Below, piece by piece: positions 21,871-31,318 of a DNA stretch of 64,000 bases (positions are counted from its first letter, which is position 1; every line of letters starts with the position of its first letter). Below the pieces are notes generated by a model that made no database searches, was not told the DNA's origin, and worked only from the letters and a program-made list of their open reading frames with translations. Origin of the DNA: Serripes groenlandicus (taxonomy: Eukaryota > Mollusca > Bivalvia > Cardiida > Cardiidae); assembly GCA_031761405.1 (NCBI GenBank), contig JASEVX010000005.1:3777391-3841390 (forward strand), given 5' to 3'. The position numbers and the translations under genes are program-made.

Positions 21871-22229
21871 GTCCTATAAATAGCTTGCCAGACTGGTTCT
21901 CTATAGACCCGACCGTCGGGCAAATAATTTGGATATATAGGGAGGTAATTCATAAATCATAACATTATTCTTAGATTCTATGTTGAATATAGTACAAAAA
22001 CATTTATTTAACTCTTTTCGAAGTAAAAACCTTCTATAAAGTTATATTTTGTAACCGAGATAAATCGAAAATATTTTTATTCAATCGGAAGGTATATAGG
22101 GTTGCTGAGATGTTTTCTTAAAATAGTTTATATAATTGAAATTAATGATACGAGACCAAAAAAAAAGCAGCTTTTCACCAGATCTTGCTTCTTGTAAGAT
22201 CATGACAATAGAGGCACGGCCCATACATT

Positions 22230-22375
22230 TGAGAAGAAGAAGCAGGTGTACCGGCGTTACGCCATTGCGGGTCACCCATCCAGGTACTAACCGCGATGAA
22301 CGTTGCTTAACTTTAGAAAAAGGTCAACCACACTACCAACGTCGCTATAAAAGCCGTGGAAGTTATAATTAAACC
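22230..22375 (-). repeat. 5S rRNA-derived SINE or 5S pseudogene fragment
   Basis: The minus strand reads AAAGTTAAGCAACGTT (22301-22314 region) then GCGGTTAGTACCTGGATGGG (22271-22294), the internal control region of animal 5S rRNA (A box, intermediate element, C box). The 5' and 3' parts of 5S are not preserved and the sequence continues into unrelated CTTCTTCTTC, so it is not a functional 5S gene. Internal pol III promoters are the basis of 5S-type SINEs (SINE3 class). Confidence 0.78.
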
Positions 22376-22521
22376 TGTACCCCGTTCCTGTTATACGGGC
22401 ATCACCTGCTTGTGCAAACTAGTGCCGAAATTCTCATACATTTAAACCTTCTAACAAAAGTAATAAACCGGCTTCTGTATGTTTAAAGACCATCCATGGC
22501 AGAGAACAATCAGGTGGTATT

Positions 22522-22698
22522 TTAACCTTTCCCACATACAAAACATCTGCAGCAGATGCTTTTGGGAATATCCAGGCAAAAACACGGAAAAACTCTATAA
22601 ATGTAGGTAATTGCTAAAACGAATTGAAGAAATTGCTCGTTTCAAAAGTTGTCTGCTGCAGAGGCATCAGTAAGCGTCTGTATTTGGGAAAGTGTTAA
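22522..22698. mobile_element. TTAA-flanked MITE, shortened
   Basis: TTAACCTTTCCCACATACAA and TGTATTTGGGAAAGTGTTAA with CTGCAGCAG / CTGCTGCAG arms. The hairpin's second arm is deleted. Confidence 0.8.
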
Positions 22699-22979
22699 TT
22701 ACAGGGTCATTTGTGCAGAAAATGAGTAATTGGAAATAAAAAGTTGGTTGCTATAGACAGAGTATTGCTAAACAAAGGTTGACTTTAGCACAGGTGTGAC
22801 TGTATATGAGAATAATTTCAGTTGCTTGGAAATAATGTTTTATGGAGTAGTCAGTATTGCTGTGAGAAAGCCAGGAAACACACTATAGAATATAATGCTA
22901 CAATAAATGTATCAATATGAGCAGCTCTTCCTTTGCACATTTGTTAAATGTTGGAAAGGGTTGTTCAGTAGCCTGTCGT

Positions 22980-23360
22980 TTATTGACTGTTGATAACCAT
23001 TTTACCATCTGAAATCACTTTTGGTGAGTTCGACATATATCTGTCACATTGGCGGTTCGGTGAGTTTGTCCATGAGTCTGTCTGTCCGACCCGCATCTTA
23101 ACCATGCATAATAGGATTTCTAAGAAAGTTGGCACAAAAGGTCACCATGATGAGGTGGTGTGTCGTGCAAAAAAATAAGGCCTGTACCTCAAATGTTAAG
23201 GTCACTCGTAGAGGTCAAAGGTCAAAATGAGTACTGTTTGATAGGACTGAATTCTCCGGCCCGCATCTTAACCATGCATCATAGGATTTCCAAGTTACTG
23301 GGCACAGATGTTCACCATGATGAGGTGGCGTGTGGTGCAATTCGTACAATATTCTGACAC
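22980..23360. repeat. Two-unit dispersed repeat, CCGCATCTTAACCATGCAT family
   Basis: Two units of about 180 bp, each with CCGCATCTTAACCATGCATM, ATAGGATTT, GGCACA and TTCACCATGATGAGGTGG. A third unit lies at about 37850-37975. Likely another tandem-core mobile repeat; its ends were not found. Confidence 0.6.
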
Positions 23361-23899
23361 AGGGTTTCAACATGCTTAATTCGAAAACGTGGTCTCTAAA
23401 GAGTACAAAATATTGTATTTTAATATAGCCTAGCGACCTGGTGATGAAAATGTGATAACCCCCCAAAAAAATAGCTTATATAAAACCAAGACAAACATTT
23501 TTATGAAGTTCCATCTTTCTTGAGCTAAAGCGTAGGACTATATCGAGTTCCAACTAAATTTTTCTTAAATTTGGTATGGCCTTATTTTGAACACACCAGG
23601 ACCCATCTTAAACCGTAACTTAAATATCACCAAGACAAACATTCTGGCAAACTAACATTATTCTACTGTCAAATGATGGAGCTTTACTCAGAGTGCACTT
23701 TTATTGAAAACCGTAAGGCCTACACCGAGATGTTGCTTGTTACTTTGCATACTTTTCTACACGACCGCAACTACAGTGCCTTCGGCGCTTTGATTTATTA
23801 AGAAAACAAAAATGACGAAATATGCTTTTAAGTATTTATGTATTACTTATGCGCTAAGTTAGGTTGGCGGAATTGGTCCCTGTAACTATTTATCTTGTC
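23361..23899. other. Intergenic sequence, nothing recognised
   Basis: No repeat family, exon or RNA gene was recognised. Confidence 0.5.
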
Positions 23900-24145
23900 T
23901 TAACCCTTTTCCATATACAGACACTTTCTGAGGCCTTGCAGCAGACAACTTTTGAAAACATTGTGGCAAAAGGAAAAATTGCTTATAATCAGTGTCACCT
24001 CATCATAAGCAATTTCTCCTTTGCCACAATGTTTTTCTATTATATTTCATAATTATACTTCCATTTAAAGAGTTTTCCCTAAGTCTTGCACTTTTTTTTT
24101 TTAAGTTGTCTGCTGCAGTTTTGTGGTATACTGGAAAGGGTTTAA
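23900..24145. mobile_element. TTAA-flanked palindromic MITE
   Basis: TTAACCCTTTTCCATATACA to GTATACTGGAAAGGGTTTAA. The hairpin region is drawn out (TTGCTTATAATCAGTGTCAC then CTCATCATAAGCAATTTC). Shares its last TTAA with the next copy. Confidence 0.8.
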
Positions 24146-24373
24146 TTGTCCCTTTACCTTATATAGACGCTTTCTGAGGCCTCTGCAGCAGACGGCTTAT
24201 AAAAAACATGGCAACTAAAGAAGAAATCGCTCAAAACGAACAATTTCTCCGTTCTGTCACCATATTTTCAACTCTATTCAATTAGTGTTCTTTCATTTAA
24301 TGGGATTGTCTATTTTTGCCTAGACTTTTTCAAAGTTGTCTGCTGCAGTTTTGTGGTATGCTGGAAATGGTTT
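24142..24373. mobile_element. TTAA-type MITE
   Basis: Left TTAATTGTCCCTTTACCTTA; right TATGCTGGAAATGGTTTG, with the last TTAA lost. Hairpin GAAATCGCTCAAAACGAACA. Confidence 0.72.
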
Positions 24374-24407
24374 GTAAGAGCACATACTCAGGTGAGCATT
24401 CCAGCCT

Positions 24408-24622
24408 TTTAACAGACGCATTTTGACGCAATAGCAGCAGACGACTTTTGAAAACATTGTGGCCGAAGATTAAATTGCACATGATGAGCAATTTCTCCTT
24501 TGGCCACAATGTTTTCAAATTTATCTAACAATTAAGCTACCTTTTATGAAGATTTTTCAGGTTTAAGTCACCATGTTTTCAAATCGTCTGCTGCAGATTT
24601 GTTGCATGTGGGAAACGGTTAA
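24408..24622. mobile_element. TTAA-type MITE
   Basis: Left TTAACAGACGCATTTTGACG, missing the CCCTTTCCC block; right GCATGTGGGAAACGGTTAA. Hairpin AAATTGCACATGATGAGCAATTT. Confidence 0.72.
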
Positions 24623-24775
24623 ATAACCCTCTTGTTTACCAGACTGAAACTTACAATTATAATTTCACATGAATGTTGTTGGACAAATTTATGCCATGCT
24701 TATAAAGGCTTTCTTACAGCGGCACTCCACAGAGCACTAAAATCTCTATGACAGCAAATTCATGTATAAATCAAG

Positions 24776-25180
24776 GGTATAGGTCCAGAAAGGCCGAATT
24801 CCAGAAAGGCCGATCCAGAAAGGCCGATTAATGGACCATAAAGGCCGATTTACGGACCAAAAAGGCCGATTTACGGACCAAAAAGGCCGATTTCTCAAGA
24901 ATATATTTTTTGAATATATTTGTTGAAGGAAAACAGTTTAAAGTTGAAAATTTGTGGTATTTAAGATTGTATACATGAATGTTTGCTATAGATTAATAAT
25001 TAGAGTAGGGCGGTTAAACTATCCGTGTTATAATTGATTACAGTTTGCTTTGAATGTTTATTTATACTTCCTTAATTAGATGATTTGAGAACTTTGAGAA
25101 CATAATTGCCGATTATTGATTAAAAAAGATGTTTGAGAAGATTGAGAACTTAATAACTGTTAGTTGATTAATCAGTATAT
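24776..25180 (+). repeat. MULE left terminus: GGCCGA array and long inverted repeat
   Basis: 24782-24895 contains six AAAGGCCGA boxes in direct order. The following part, with TCCGTGTTATAATTGATTAC and AGTTTGCTTTGAATGTTTAT, is matched in reverse by 30150-30310. It therefore pairs with the second end at 30504 better than with the end at 28392, which shares only the box array. Confidence 0.75.
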
Positions 25181-25720
25181 ATTGGCGCTTTGGTCAATAA
25201 TATACATCTAAGAGATAGTTGTATTTTGTATATATTTATAAATTTAACGGGATTATTGTCTATGAATGCGATTATTGAGGAATTTTGAATATATATTATG
25301 TCTTTTTTTTGGTCAATAATATACATCTAAGAGATAATTGTATTTTGTATCTATAATCATTTAACGGGATTATTGTCTATGAATGAGATTATTGTGTGGA
25401 ATTAATTTATATGTAAGAGAAAATTTATTTTGTATATATATATATAAATTTAGCATCAGAAAGTGTCTATATGAAGTACAATCTTTAATTAATATTTTTG
25501 TCAAAAGACAGACAGAACACATATATATTTGAATGGATAAGCTATGAATAAAATTGTAAATCACTGTGGGAAAAGAATAATTTATATATATGAGGAAAGG
25601 TTCGCGGAGTTTGATGTAAATAACTGGCCGTCATGTGTATGGAGGAAAGGATTAACTATGTTTAAAAATGTTTTTATCTTTGAGATCTTCCGTGCACTCT
25701 AAATCATGTTTGTTTGACAG

Positions 25721-25839
25721 GTATTTCACAGTCCGCTTATAGAGAAGCTGTAAAATTGGGTGGTCTGAGTTTTGTTTGCAGACCATGTCGAGACAGCGAG
25801 ATAGCTCCACCAACATTAGAACTAAGTGTAATCGAACAA
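25721..25839 (+). CDS. MULE gene exon, N-terminal AYREAVKLGGLSFVCRPC segment
   Basis: Acceptor TTGACAG ends at 25720 and donor GTGAGT starts at 25840. CRPC may be a zinc half site. A second open frame, 25841-25999, ends before a GTAATA donor and could be an alternative or frameshifted continuation. Confidence 0.5.
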
Positions 25840-27835
25840 GTGAGTATGAATTATATATATCAAATCCCGTTTCGAATGTTCTTGGCTCATGGAATGAATT
25901 TGTGTCTGTCAGGATTGAAGACTTACAATCTGGTTTTAAAAGGAAATGTGATGAGCAAAATGCATTCAAATCAATACACACATGGACGGAACGTTTAAGG
26001 TAATACACAAATTCATACCATAACAGCCCGTATCCAACAATTTTGAGACCTGATTATTAATGTGATATAATAGTCTGCAACAGACAACCCATTGATAGAA
26101 CTATCTTCGTTTTTAGAGATTTTACTGGTTGTTTACCTGAAAATTAATGTGATAAGTTCTGAATATACGGTAACAAAAGGAGATTGACTTAACTTTGTTA
26201 TTTCTTATTTCAGATACTTGGTGAGCCGTTCAAACGCTCTGGGCAGCTGATGTCCATTCACGCCTTCATCAAAAAGGGTGAACAGATGAAGCAGGTCCCT
26301 CTGCTATTCTGTCTTATGAGCAGAAGGACAAAAGAAGATTATGTAATGGTAAGAACCGCAATTTTCTATGTATCAATATTACCTTGATATACGATGAACA
26401 TTGGGTAGATATGAGTTGAGCGTAACAAGGCAGCAGCAGTACCGTATTTATTGTATATGAAATCATATATCTTGTTTGAAATTGTATAAACATACGTACA
26501 CAATATCCATGATACAATTATGACTATTTTCAGGTGTTACGCAGTCTACTGGCTAAGGTTGGTGAATGTTCCGTAGAAGGGTTCGTACTTGACTTTGAAA
26601 CAGGTAAATACATGAAACAAATACTATAAATTTTTGCAAAAACAGATGTCACTTATTTATAGCTTCGAGTATTGAAAACATTGTTGGAACGTCGTATTGG
26701 TCAAATATATTGTAAAAAACATAAATTTTGAAAACAATGTGGGAATGTCGGCTAAGGTTGGTGAATGTTCCGTAGAAGGGTTCGTACTTGACTTTGAAAC
26801 GGGTAAATACGTGAAACAGATACTATAAACTATGGCAAAAACAGATGTCACTTATTTATAGCTTCGAGTATTGAAAACAGCTTGAAATTTTGAGAACATT
26901 GTGGGAATGTCGGCTAATTCAATAAATAATCGGCAATGATGTTCTCAATCTTCAAATTGATTATAACAGTTGTTTATTTTATATTTTAGGCTGCTTGGCG
27001 TGCCATTCGCGAGGTTTTCCCAAACATCGAAGTGAAAGGCTGTGTATTCCACTGGGCACAAGCTGTTTGGCGACATGTCCAGCAGGTCGGTTTAGCAGAG
27101 ACATACAGAAACCGACTGGGAATGCACAAGTTTATACGAATGTTGCTGTCCCTCCAGTTCCTTCCCGCAGAACATATTGTACCGACGTTCGAGAAGATGG
27201 CGGTACGGGCCACGACAGAACCAACACACCAACTTATTTCCTACATGAGACGGCAGTGGATTGAAAGCTCTGTGTTCCCCGTAAAGGACTGGTCCGTTTA
27301 CTCTCAATTGATTCGAACCAACAACGACGTGGAAGGTTAGTTCTTTATATGTATTCAATAACACCACATTCATTCCATCCTGAAACAATGAAATAAAGGG
27401 ATAAATGAATCAGTGAAATAAAATTTTATATTATATAAGTCGTCTGCTGCGTATGGAATACATTCCGTGTAAGACAGATATAAAGGGAAAACTCAGTGAA
27501 ATACAATTTGATATTATATAAGTCATCTGCTGCATATGGTATATAGTACGTGTAAGGAAGCTTATAAATGTATTTGTACCTTTTCAGGCTGGCATCATCG
27601 AATGAACAACAAGGCAGGGGGGGCCTTAAGTTTTTACCGGTTGGTACCCCTTTTGAGACGTGAAGCGGAATTGGTGACAATCGCGGTTGAGGGTGGAGAC
27701 CTGCAGCGGGCAAATCACAAGCGATACGCCCAACTAGATAAAGCACTAGAAGCCTGTTATGAGAAATATGCAGATGGGACTATTAAGGTGTCAATGTTTT
27801 TAGAAAGGGTTGGGGAACATTATAGTGTTAGCTAG
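25721..27835 (+). CDS. MULE-domain transposase gene, probably inactive
   Basis: Five candidate exons. The transposase core reads SIHAFIKKGEQMKQVPLLFC, then GFVLDFE, then KGCVFHWAQAVWRHV and SQLIRTNNDVEGWHHRMN, the order of the MULE transposase domain (cut-and-paste DDE enzyme, nuclear). The catalytic Asp of VLDFE and the CxxH of CVFHW are visible. An exon with the first catalytic Asp (DGTFK-like) was not found, nor a FLYWCH or SWIM zinc finger. The 26603/26990 junction is one base out of frame, and half of exon 26534 is duplicated in the intron. Lies inside terminal repeats with a target duplication. Confidence 0.75.
26214..26348 (+). CDS. MULE gene exon, SIHAFIKKGEQMKQVPLLFC
   Basis: Acceptor TATTTCAG ends at 26213 and donor GTAAGA starts at 26349. 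45 codons, phase 0. Typical MULE core strand preceding SRRTKEDY. Confidence 0.8.
26534..26603 (+). CDS. MULE gene exon with catalytic VLDFE
   Basis: Acceptor TTTTCAG ends at 26533 and donor GTAAAT starts at 26604. It ends one base past GAA ACA, whereas the next exon needs phase 0 to read AAWRAIREVFP. Confidence 0.7.
26551..26879 (+). repeat. Partial duplication of exon 26534 and its donor
   Basis: 26551-26681 (GGCTAAGGTTGGTGAATGTT onward) recurs with few changes at 26750-26879, including the donor GGTAAATAC and the tail GCTTCGAGTATTGAAAAC. The second copy lacks the exon's acceptor. Confidence 0.9.
26990..27335 (+). CDS. MULE gene exon, CVFHWAQAVW core
   Basis: Acceptor ATTTTAG ends at 26989 and donor GTTAGT starts at 27336. 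Contains KGCVFHWAQAVWRHV, LQFLPAEHIVPTFE and SQLIRTNNDVEG. The reading frame needs one base less than canonical splicing from 26603 supplies. Confidence 0.8.
27588..27835 (+). CDS. MULE gene terminal exon
   Basis: Acceptor TTTTCAG ends at 27587. The first two bases complete the Gly codon, giving GWHHRMNNKAGG. Ends GEHYSVS with TAG at 27833-27835. Confidence 0.8.
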
Positions 27836-28309
27836 TGTTTTATGTTGTGTTGTACATTTGTAAATATCGTGTCTCCTGGTTGTAAATATGTAAATTTTTG
27901 TTGAACATATGTACATATTGTGTTGTAAATATGTAAATATTGTGTACATACAAAGAACAGTTTTGGACCATGATGAGAGCGCCTCCTCGCGGTGTGGTCT
28001 GGATGCATATGAATAAATATATGTGTATATTGAATTTATACATGTATCTTTTTTGTGTGCTACTAAACACTCTCAACCCTTAAAATAGGAAAATATTTTA
28101 TAACGTAACTATAAACATAAAACTATATATATACATATATCCATATCCATGAAAAAAAAATTAAAATCAAACGCAATTTAAAAAGCAAGCTAAGATACTA
28201 TTACTATTACAATAAAAAGTAATACGTGTAAACTCCATTATTAAAATCTGTTCACAAACATACAATCCAATATCTTCGATGACTCCTTATTCAATGTTTA
28301 ATGATTTCG
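27836..28309. other. 3' flank of the MULE gene
   Basis: TGTAAATATGTAAAT-rich stretch (27855-27945), then AT-rich filler up to the terminal box array. No gene. Confidence 0.5.
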
Positions 28310-28392
28310 GCCTTTTTGGTATTCGGCCTTTTTGGAATTCGGCCTTTTCGGTAATCGGCCTTTTTGGAATTCGGCCTTTTTGGACCTGAACC
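28310..28392 (-). repeat. MULE right terminus: inverted GGCCGA box array
   Basis: Five TTCGGCCTTTTTGG-type boxes in inverted orientation, ending GGACCTGAACC directly before the second AAATCAAG. Confidence 0.8.
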
Positions 28393-28783
28393 AAATCAAG
28401 TTGTAAACGTTGTGACAAAAGGCGTAATTCACAGATTAATCGAAAATTACAAACGTTTTACCGTTCTTTATTGAAAACCAATTAAAGGTCGTAAAACCCA
28501 ATCATATTTCCAGTAGCGATCAGACGCTACTTATGATCTACCAACAAGCACCGCCGAGGCTTTGATGCGCTGATCAGAAGCAGCAGCCGACTAGTGGTAA
28601 TAAACAGCAAGCCAACTAATTATGGGTAATAGAATAATTAATTGACCATGATGCAAGGCGGAAAATGTTACAGCAGTCAAAAGACGTCAGTTCGTTTGAG
28701 AACATTCGATTTAAATTAGCTTTTCCTATATAATTAATTACTGCAATACTGTTACGTCTTTATTTAAAGATGGCTAATTTGTT

Positions 28784-28961
28784 TTATCGGACATTTTCGA
28801 GTCTGATGACGAGTCTCGTTTCTCTGGCTTTTCTCCGTCTGATATTCCGTCCAATTTTTCTGACATTGGTTTCTCCTCTGGCGATTACTCTTCGTCTAAG
28901 TCGGATGATGAACAGACTGGTCATGTCGAAGGTTGGACTGATCGTTCCAACCAATAATGGA
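28784..28961 (+). pseudogene. Acidic Ser-rich frame, unrecognised fragment
   Basis: The frame GTT TTA TCG GAC reads SDIFESDDESRFSGFSPSDI and continues acidic and serine-rich to a TAA after SNQ. A stop lies just upstream, and the nearby ATG at 28770 is in another frame. Such acidic starts occur in several transposase families, but no family can be assigned. Confidence 0.3.
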
Positions 28962-29147
28962 TTTGACTAGTTTAATATATCCGCGAGTGTAACATCTAAT
29001 GGGTAGATTTTGGTGTACGACGTCTACTTATTCCAAATAAGAAATCACAATACATGCTTTTAGATCCAAACTCCCGATTTTTAAATTACTCTCCTTGCAA
29101 CATACCTTTTTCTCTGGTAGAGGAATTACGATGCAGTTATAGCATGA

Positions 29148-29288
29148 TCAAAAATCCTCCTTAGAAATCGGGACAAGTGCGATCTCCAATTCTTGAAACA
29201 CATTATTCCTTTCCATTTCCAAAAGTTCGATGTCTGAATACTCTGGTTCAAAATTATATGCGATAATCTCGTCTAATTCGTACTCCAT
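29148..29288 (-). pseudogene. 46-codon frame like the start of P2X7-type domain proteins
   Basis: ATG at 29286-29288, stop at 29148-29150. Contains AYNFEPEYSDIELLEME, resembling the YxFEPEYS-[acid]-EEL segment preceding the P2X7-like zinc-binding domain in invertebrate genes. The cysteine-rich domain itself is absent. Similarity is by eye and short. Confidence 0.35.
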
Positions 29289-29309
29289 AATTATGTAACT
29301 GATTTACAG

Positions 29310-30155
29310 TGTCGGAGCATGCGTGATAATCTTGTTTTTATTGGCCTGAATGAACACAGCAGCGATGGACGGGACAATTGTGAGGACACGCTCCGATCAT
29401 TCCTCAATCAACACATAGAACAGGACGAAACAGTAAACAAAGACAATAACATAAACATTGGTGACATACAATTTGACCGAGTACACCGCATGGGAGGCCC
29501 TTCCAGAAACAGAAAAACGCCCGTCTAATAGTTGCAAAGTTTTCAAAATACAAAGACAAAGAACTAATTCGTGAAGCGGGCGTTAGACTTAACATGAACA
29601 AAGGGCACTTACTACATCAATGAACAGTTTCCGCCCGATGTTGAGGAGCGACGCAAAGTACTTTTTCCTATTATGAAAAACTTTTAAAAGGAATCAAAAC
29701 AATAGATGCTCACTCGTGAAAGATAAACTGTATGTAAATGGCTATACAATATCGACAACGATCGACTTGAAAACCGAAGACCACAAAACGTACAAAGTAA
29801 TGACAATACTCGTTACAGTGCTCCTTTTAAAAGCCACAACAGGTCACGTGACACCCAACAGCCTAACATTCTACATAGGTCACCAGTTAACTTTGCTTCA
29901 AACAACAGATTTAGCTCTTTAGATAACGCTTCCACGCCTGAACAGCCATCGGCAAGTGTTAAAAACAAAGCACGGTCTCCGCTTGAAGATCCGTTCTTTA
30001 AACGCAAGCGTGACGAAACGCAACCCAAGACCATCGACGGCGACGAGACCCTCGGCGCCCCTCAAGTCACCTTGCAGTCAGACGATGAACACGTGCCTAT
30101 TGACGATCAATCTGAACTCAGTAAAAAAAGGCCACCATTGGATAAATTAAATTAA
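29310..30155 (+). pseudogene. LINE ORF1 remnant (L1-type RRM protein), frameshifted
   Basis: Frame 1 (29319-29527) reads MRDNLVFIGLNE and FDRVHRMGG, typical of ORF1 nucleic-acid-binding proteins of L1-like retrotransposons. The frame shifts near 29522 to RLIVAKFSKYKDKELIREAG, again near 29607 to TYYINEQFPPDVEERRKVLF, and again in the tail, which reads a basic KARSPLEDPFFKRKRDE and stops with TAA at 30153-30155. At least three frameshifts; ORF2 and the 5' part of ORF1 are absent. It ends exactly where the second MULE terminus starts. Confidence 0.75.
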
Positions 30156-30504
30156 CGCCAATTACGTTCTCAAACTTCTCCATTATCTAATTCAATAATT
30201 AACGGCAATATTAACGTTTTCAAACTTCTCAAATTATCTAATTAAAGAAGTTTAAATAAACATTGAAAGCAAACTGTAATCAATTATAACACGGATAAAT
30301 TTACCGCCCCACTATGATGAATTAATAATCTAAAACAAACATACATGTATACAATATTTACACAATTAAACTTCAAAAAGTGGTCCTTCCTCACAATCGG
30401 CCTTTTTGGACTAGACATTTTGGGAAATTTGCCTTTCTTTTTGGACCTATAATCGGCCTTTTTGGACTGGCCTTTTACGCATTCGGCCATTTTTGACCTA
30501 TACC
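30150..30504 (-). repeat. Second MULE terminus, inverted relative to 24776
   Basis: Read in reverse it begins GGTATAGGTCAAAAATGGCC, carries GGCCGA boxes, then AATATTGTATACATGTATGT and TCCGTGTTATAATTGATTAC, matching 24776-25180 in order. No copy of AAATCAAG follows it (flank TAAGACCGA), so its own partner and target duplication are unresolved. Confidence 0.75.
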
Positions 30505-30559
30505 TAAGACCGATCTGAAAATTTAGTAATCCATACAGTGATAATCGGAAGGGTGTAAC

Positions 30560-30575
30560 TGACGTCACAGGAAGT
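30560..30575 (+). promoter_or_regulatory. CRE (TGACGTCA) with adjacent ETS-type CAGGAAGT
   Basis: TGACGTCA at 30560-30567 directly followed by CAGGAAGT at 30568-30575, 16 bp upstream of an ATG at 30591 that opens a short frame (MTTPIGDRCRRENTNFKTIY) followed by GTAGTG. Promoter activity is inference. Confidence 0.35.
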
Positions 30576-30825
30576 TGATTATAAGCAAAGATGACGACGC
30601 CCATAGGCGATCGATGCCGACGTGAAAACACAAACTTTAAAACCATATATCTTGGTAGTGCAAGCATGTAAACAAATATTAATTACATCAAAATGATACA
30701 TTACTGTAGTGCTATTTAATCATACAGTTTAATCTGGGCAAAGTGTATTCCTTTAACACAAGTACATGGCAATTCTAAGATTCCATTTCTTTAACCATAT
30801 CTTGATACAGCCGAATTTGGACAAA

Positions 30826-31010
30826 TGTGCAGCAGACGACTTTTGAAAACATTGTGGGAAAAGAAAAAACAAAATCGTCAACGGATGCAATATATCCTTT
30901 TCCAGCAATGTTTTCATATTTACTCTTTATCAGAATTATACTTCCAGATTGTCATATAATATATATAAGAGCTACAGACTCTTCAAGAGTTGCAGCCGAC
31001 TCTAAATATG
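30826..31010. mobile_element. TTAA-type MITE, ends lost
   Basis: GCAGCAGACGACTTTTGAAA, CATTGTGGGAAAAGAAAAA and the GAGTTGCAGCCGACTC right arm are recognisable. Both TTAACCC termini are gone. Confidence 0.55.
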
Positions 31011-31097
31011 TCAAAACAAGTAAGTTAACTGTTTCTTACTCAAGTTGAAAAGTCGAAAAGTGTGAAAAAATCGAAACGCTCCGATTTGTGTTTGTAA

Positions 31098-31105
31098 ACT
31101 TCCGG
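31098..31105 (-). promoter_or_regulatory. ETS/GABP-type site in the NDUFB4 5' region
   Basis: ACTTCCGG, the reverse of CCGGAAGT, lies 40 bp upstream of the NDUFB4 ATG. GABP (NRF-2) sites near the start are common in nuclear respiratory-chain genes. A role here is inference. Confidence 0.45.
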
Positions 31106-31144
31106 TAGTGGGATCTCGACCTTCACAAGGGATTGAAGAGTAAA

Positions 31145-31318
31145 ATGACGAACAATGTTCCGTCGGGACGTCAATGGGATCCTTGGACAACATTTTCTTG
31201 TTCGAAAGCTCAATATGACTTGGCAATGCAGCGTAAAGCAGTCCATGTTCAGAGAAAAATTGACTTTCAGCGTATGATTCAAAATCCCAAACTTCAAACT
31301 GGCGAGGGAGGCACTCAT
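31145..31318 (+). CDS. NDUFB4: NDUFB4 exon 1
   Basis: 58 codons from MTNNVPSGRQWDPW to GEGGTH, with donor GTAAGC at 31319. An 86-bp near-perfect palindrome follows 27 bp into the intron. Confidence 0.9.

Larger units (their letters stand above)
24776..28392 (+). mobile_element. Mutator-like (MULE) DNA transposon with target duplication
   Basis: Ends GGTATAGGTCCAGAAAGGCC and (inverted) GGTTCAGGTCCAAAAAGGCC, flanked on both sides by AAATCAAG (24768-24775 and 28393-28400), an 8-bp duplication in the usual MULE size range. Both termini carry several copies of CCRAAAAGGCCGAWT. Between them lies a transposase gene of five recognised exons (25721-27835) with MULE-domain similarity. About 3.6 kb in all. 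Confidence 0.82.

Noticed and set aside
22230..22375. A functional 5S rRNA gene
   Set aside because: Only the internal control region is preserved; the 5' and 3' strands that form helix I are absent.
25652..26008. Minus-strand 118-codon frame over the MULE exon
   Set aside because: It is antisense to a frame with transposase-type context and lacks splice or domain support.
24768..30512. A single 5.7-kb MULE from 24776 to 30504 as the primary call
   Set aside because: The long terminal match supports it, but the flanks AAATCAAG and TAAGACCGA do not match, whereas 24776-28392 has an exact 8-bp duplication. The alternative is kept as a finding.
30284..30667. Minus-strand 127-codon frame at the second MULE end
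   Set aside because: More than half of it is translated terminal repeat (GGCCGA boxes). No domain.
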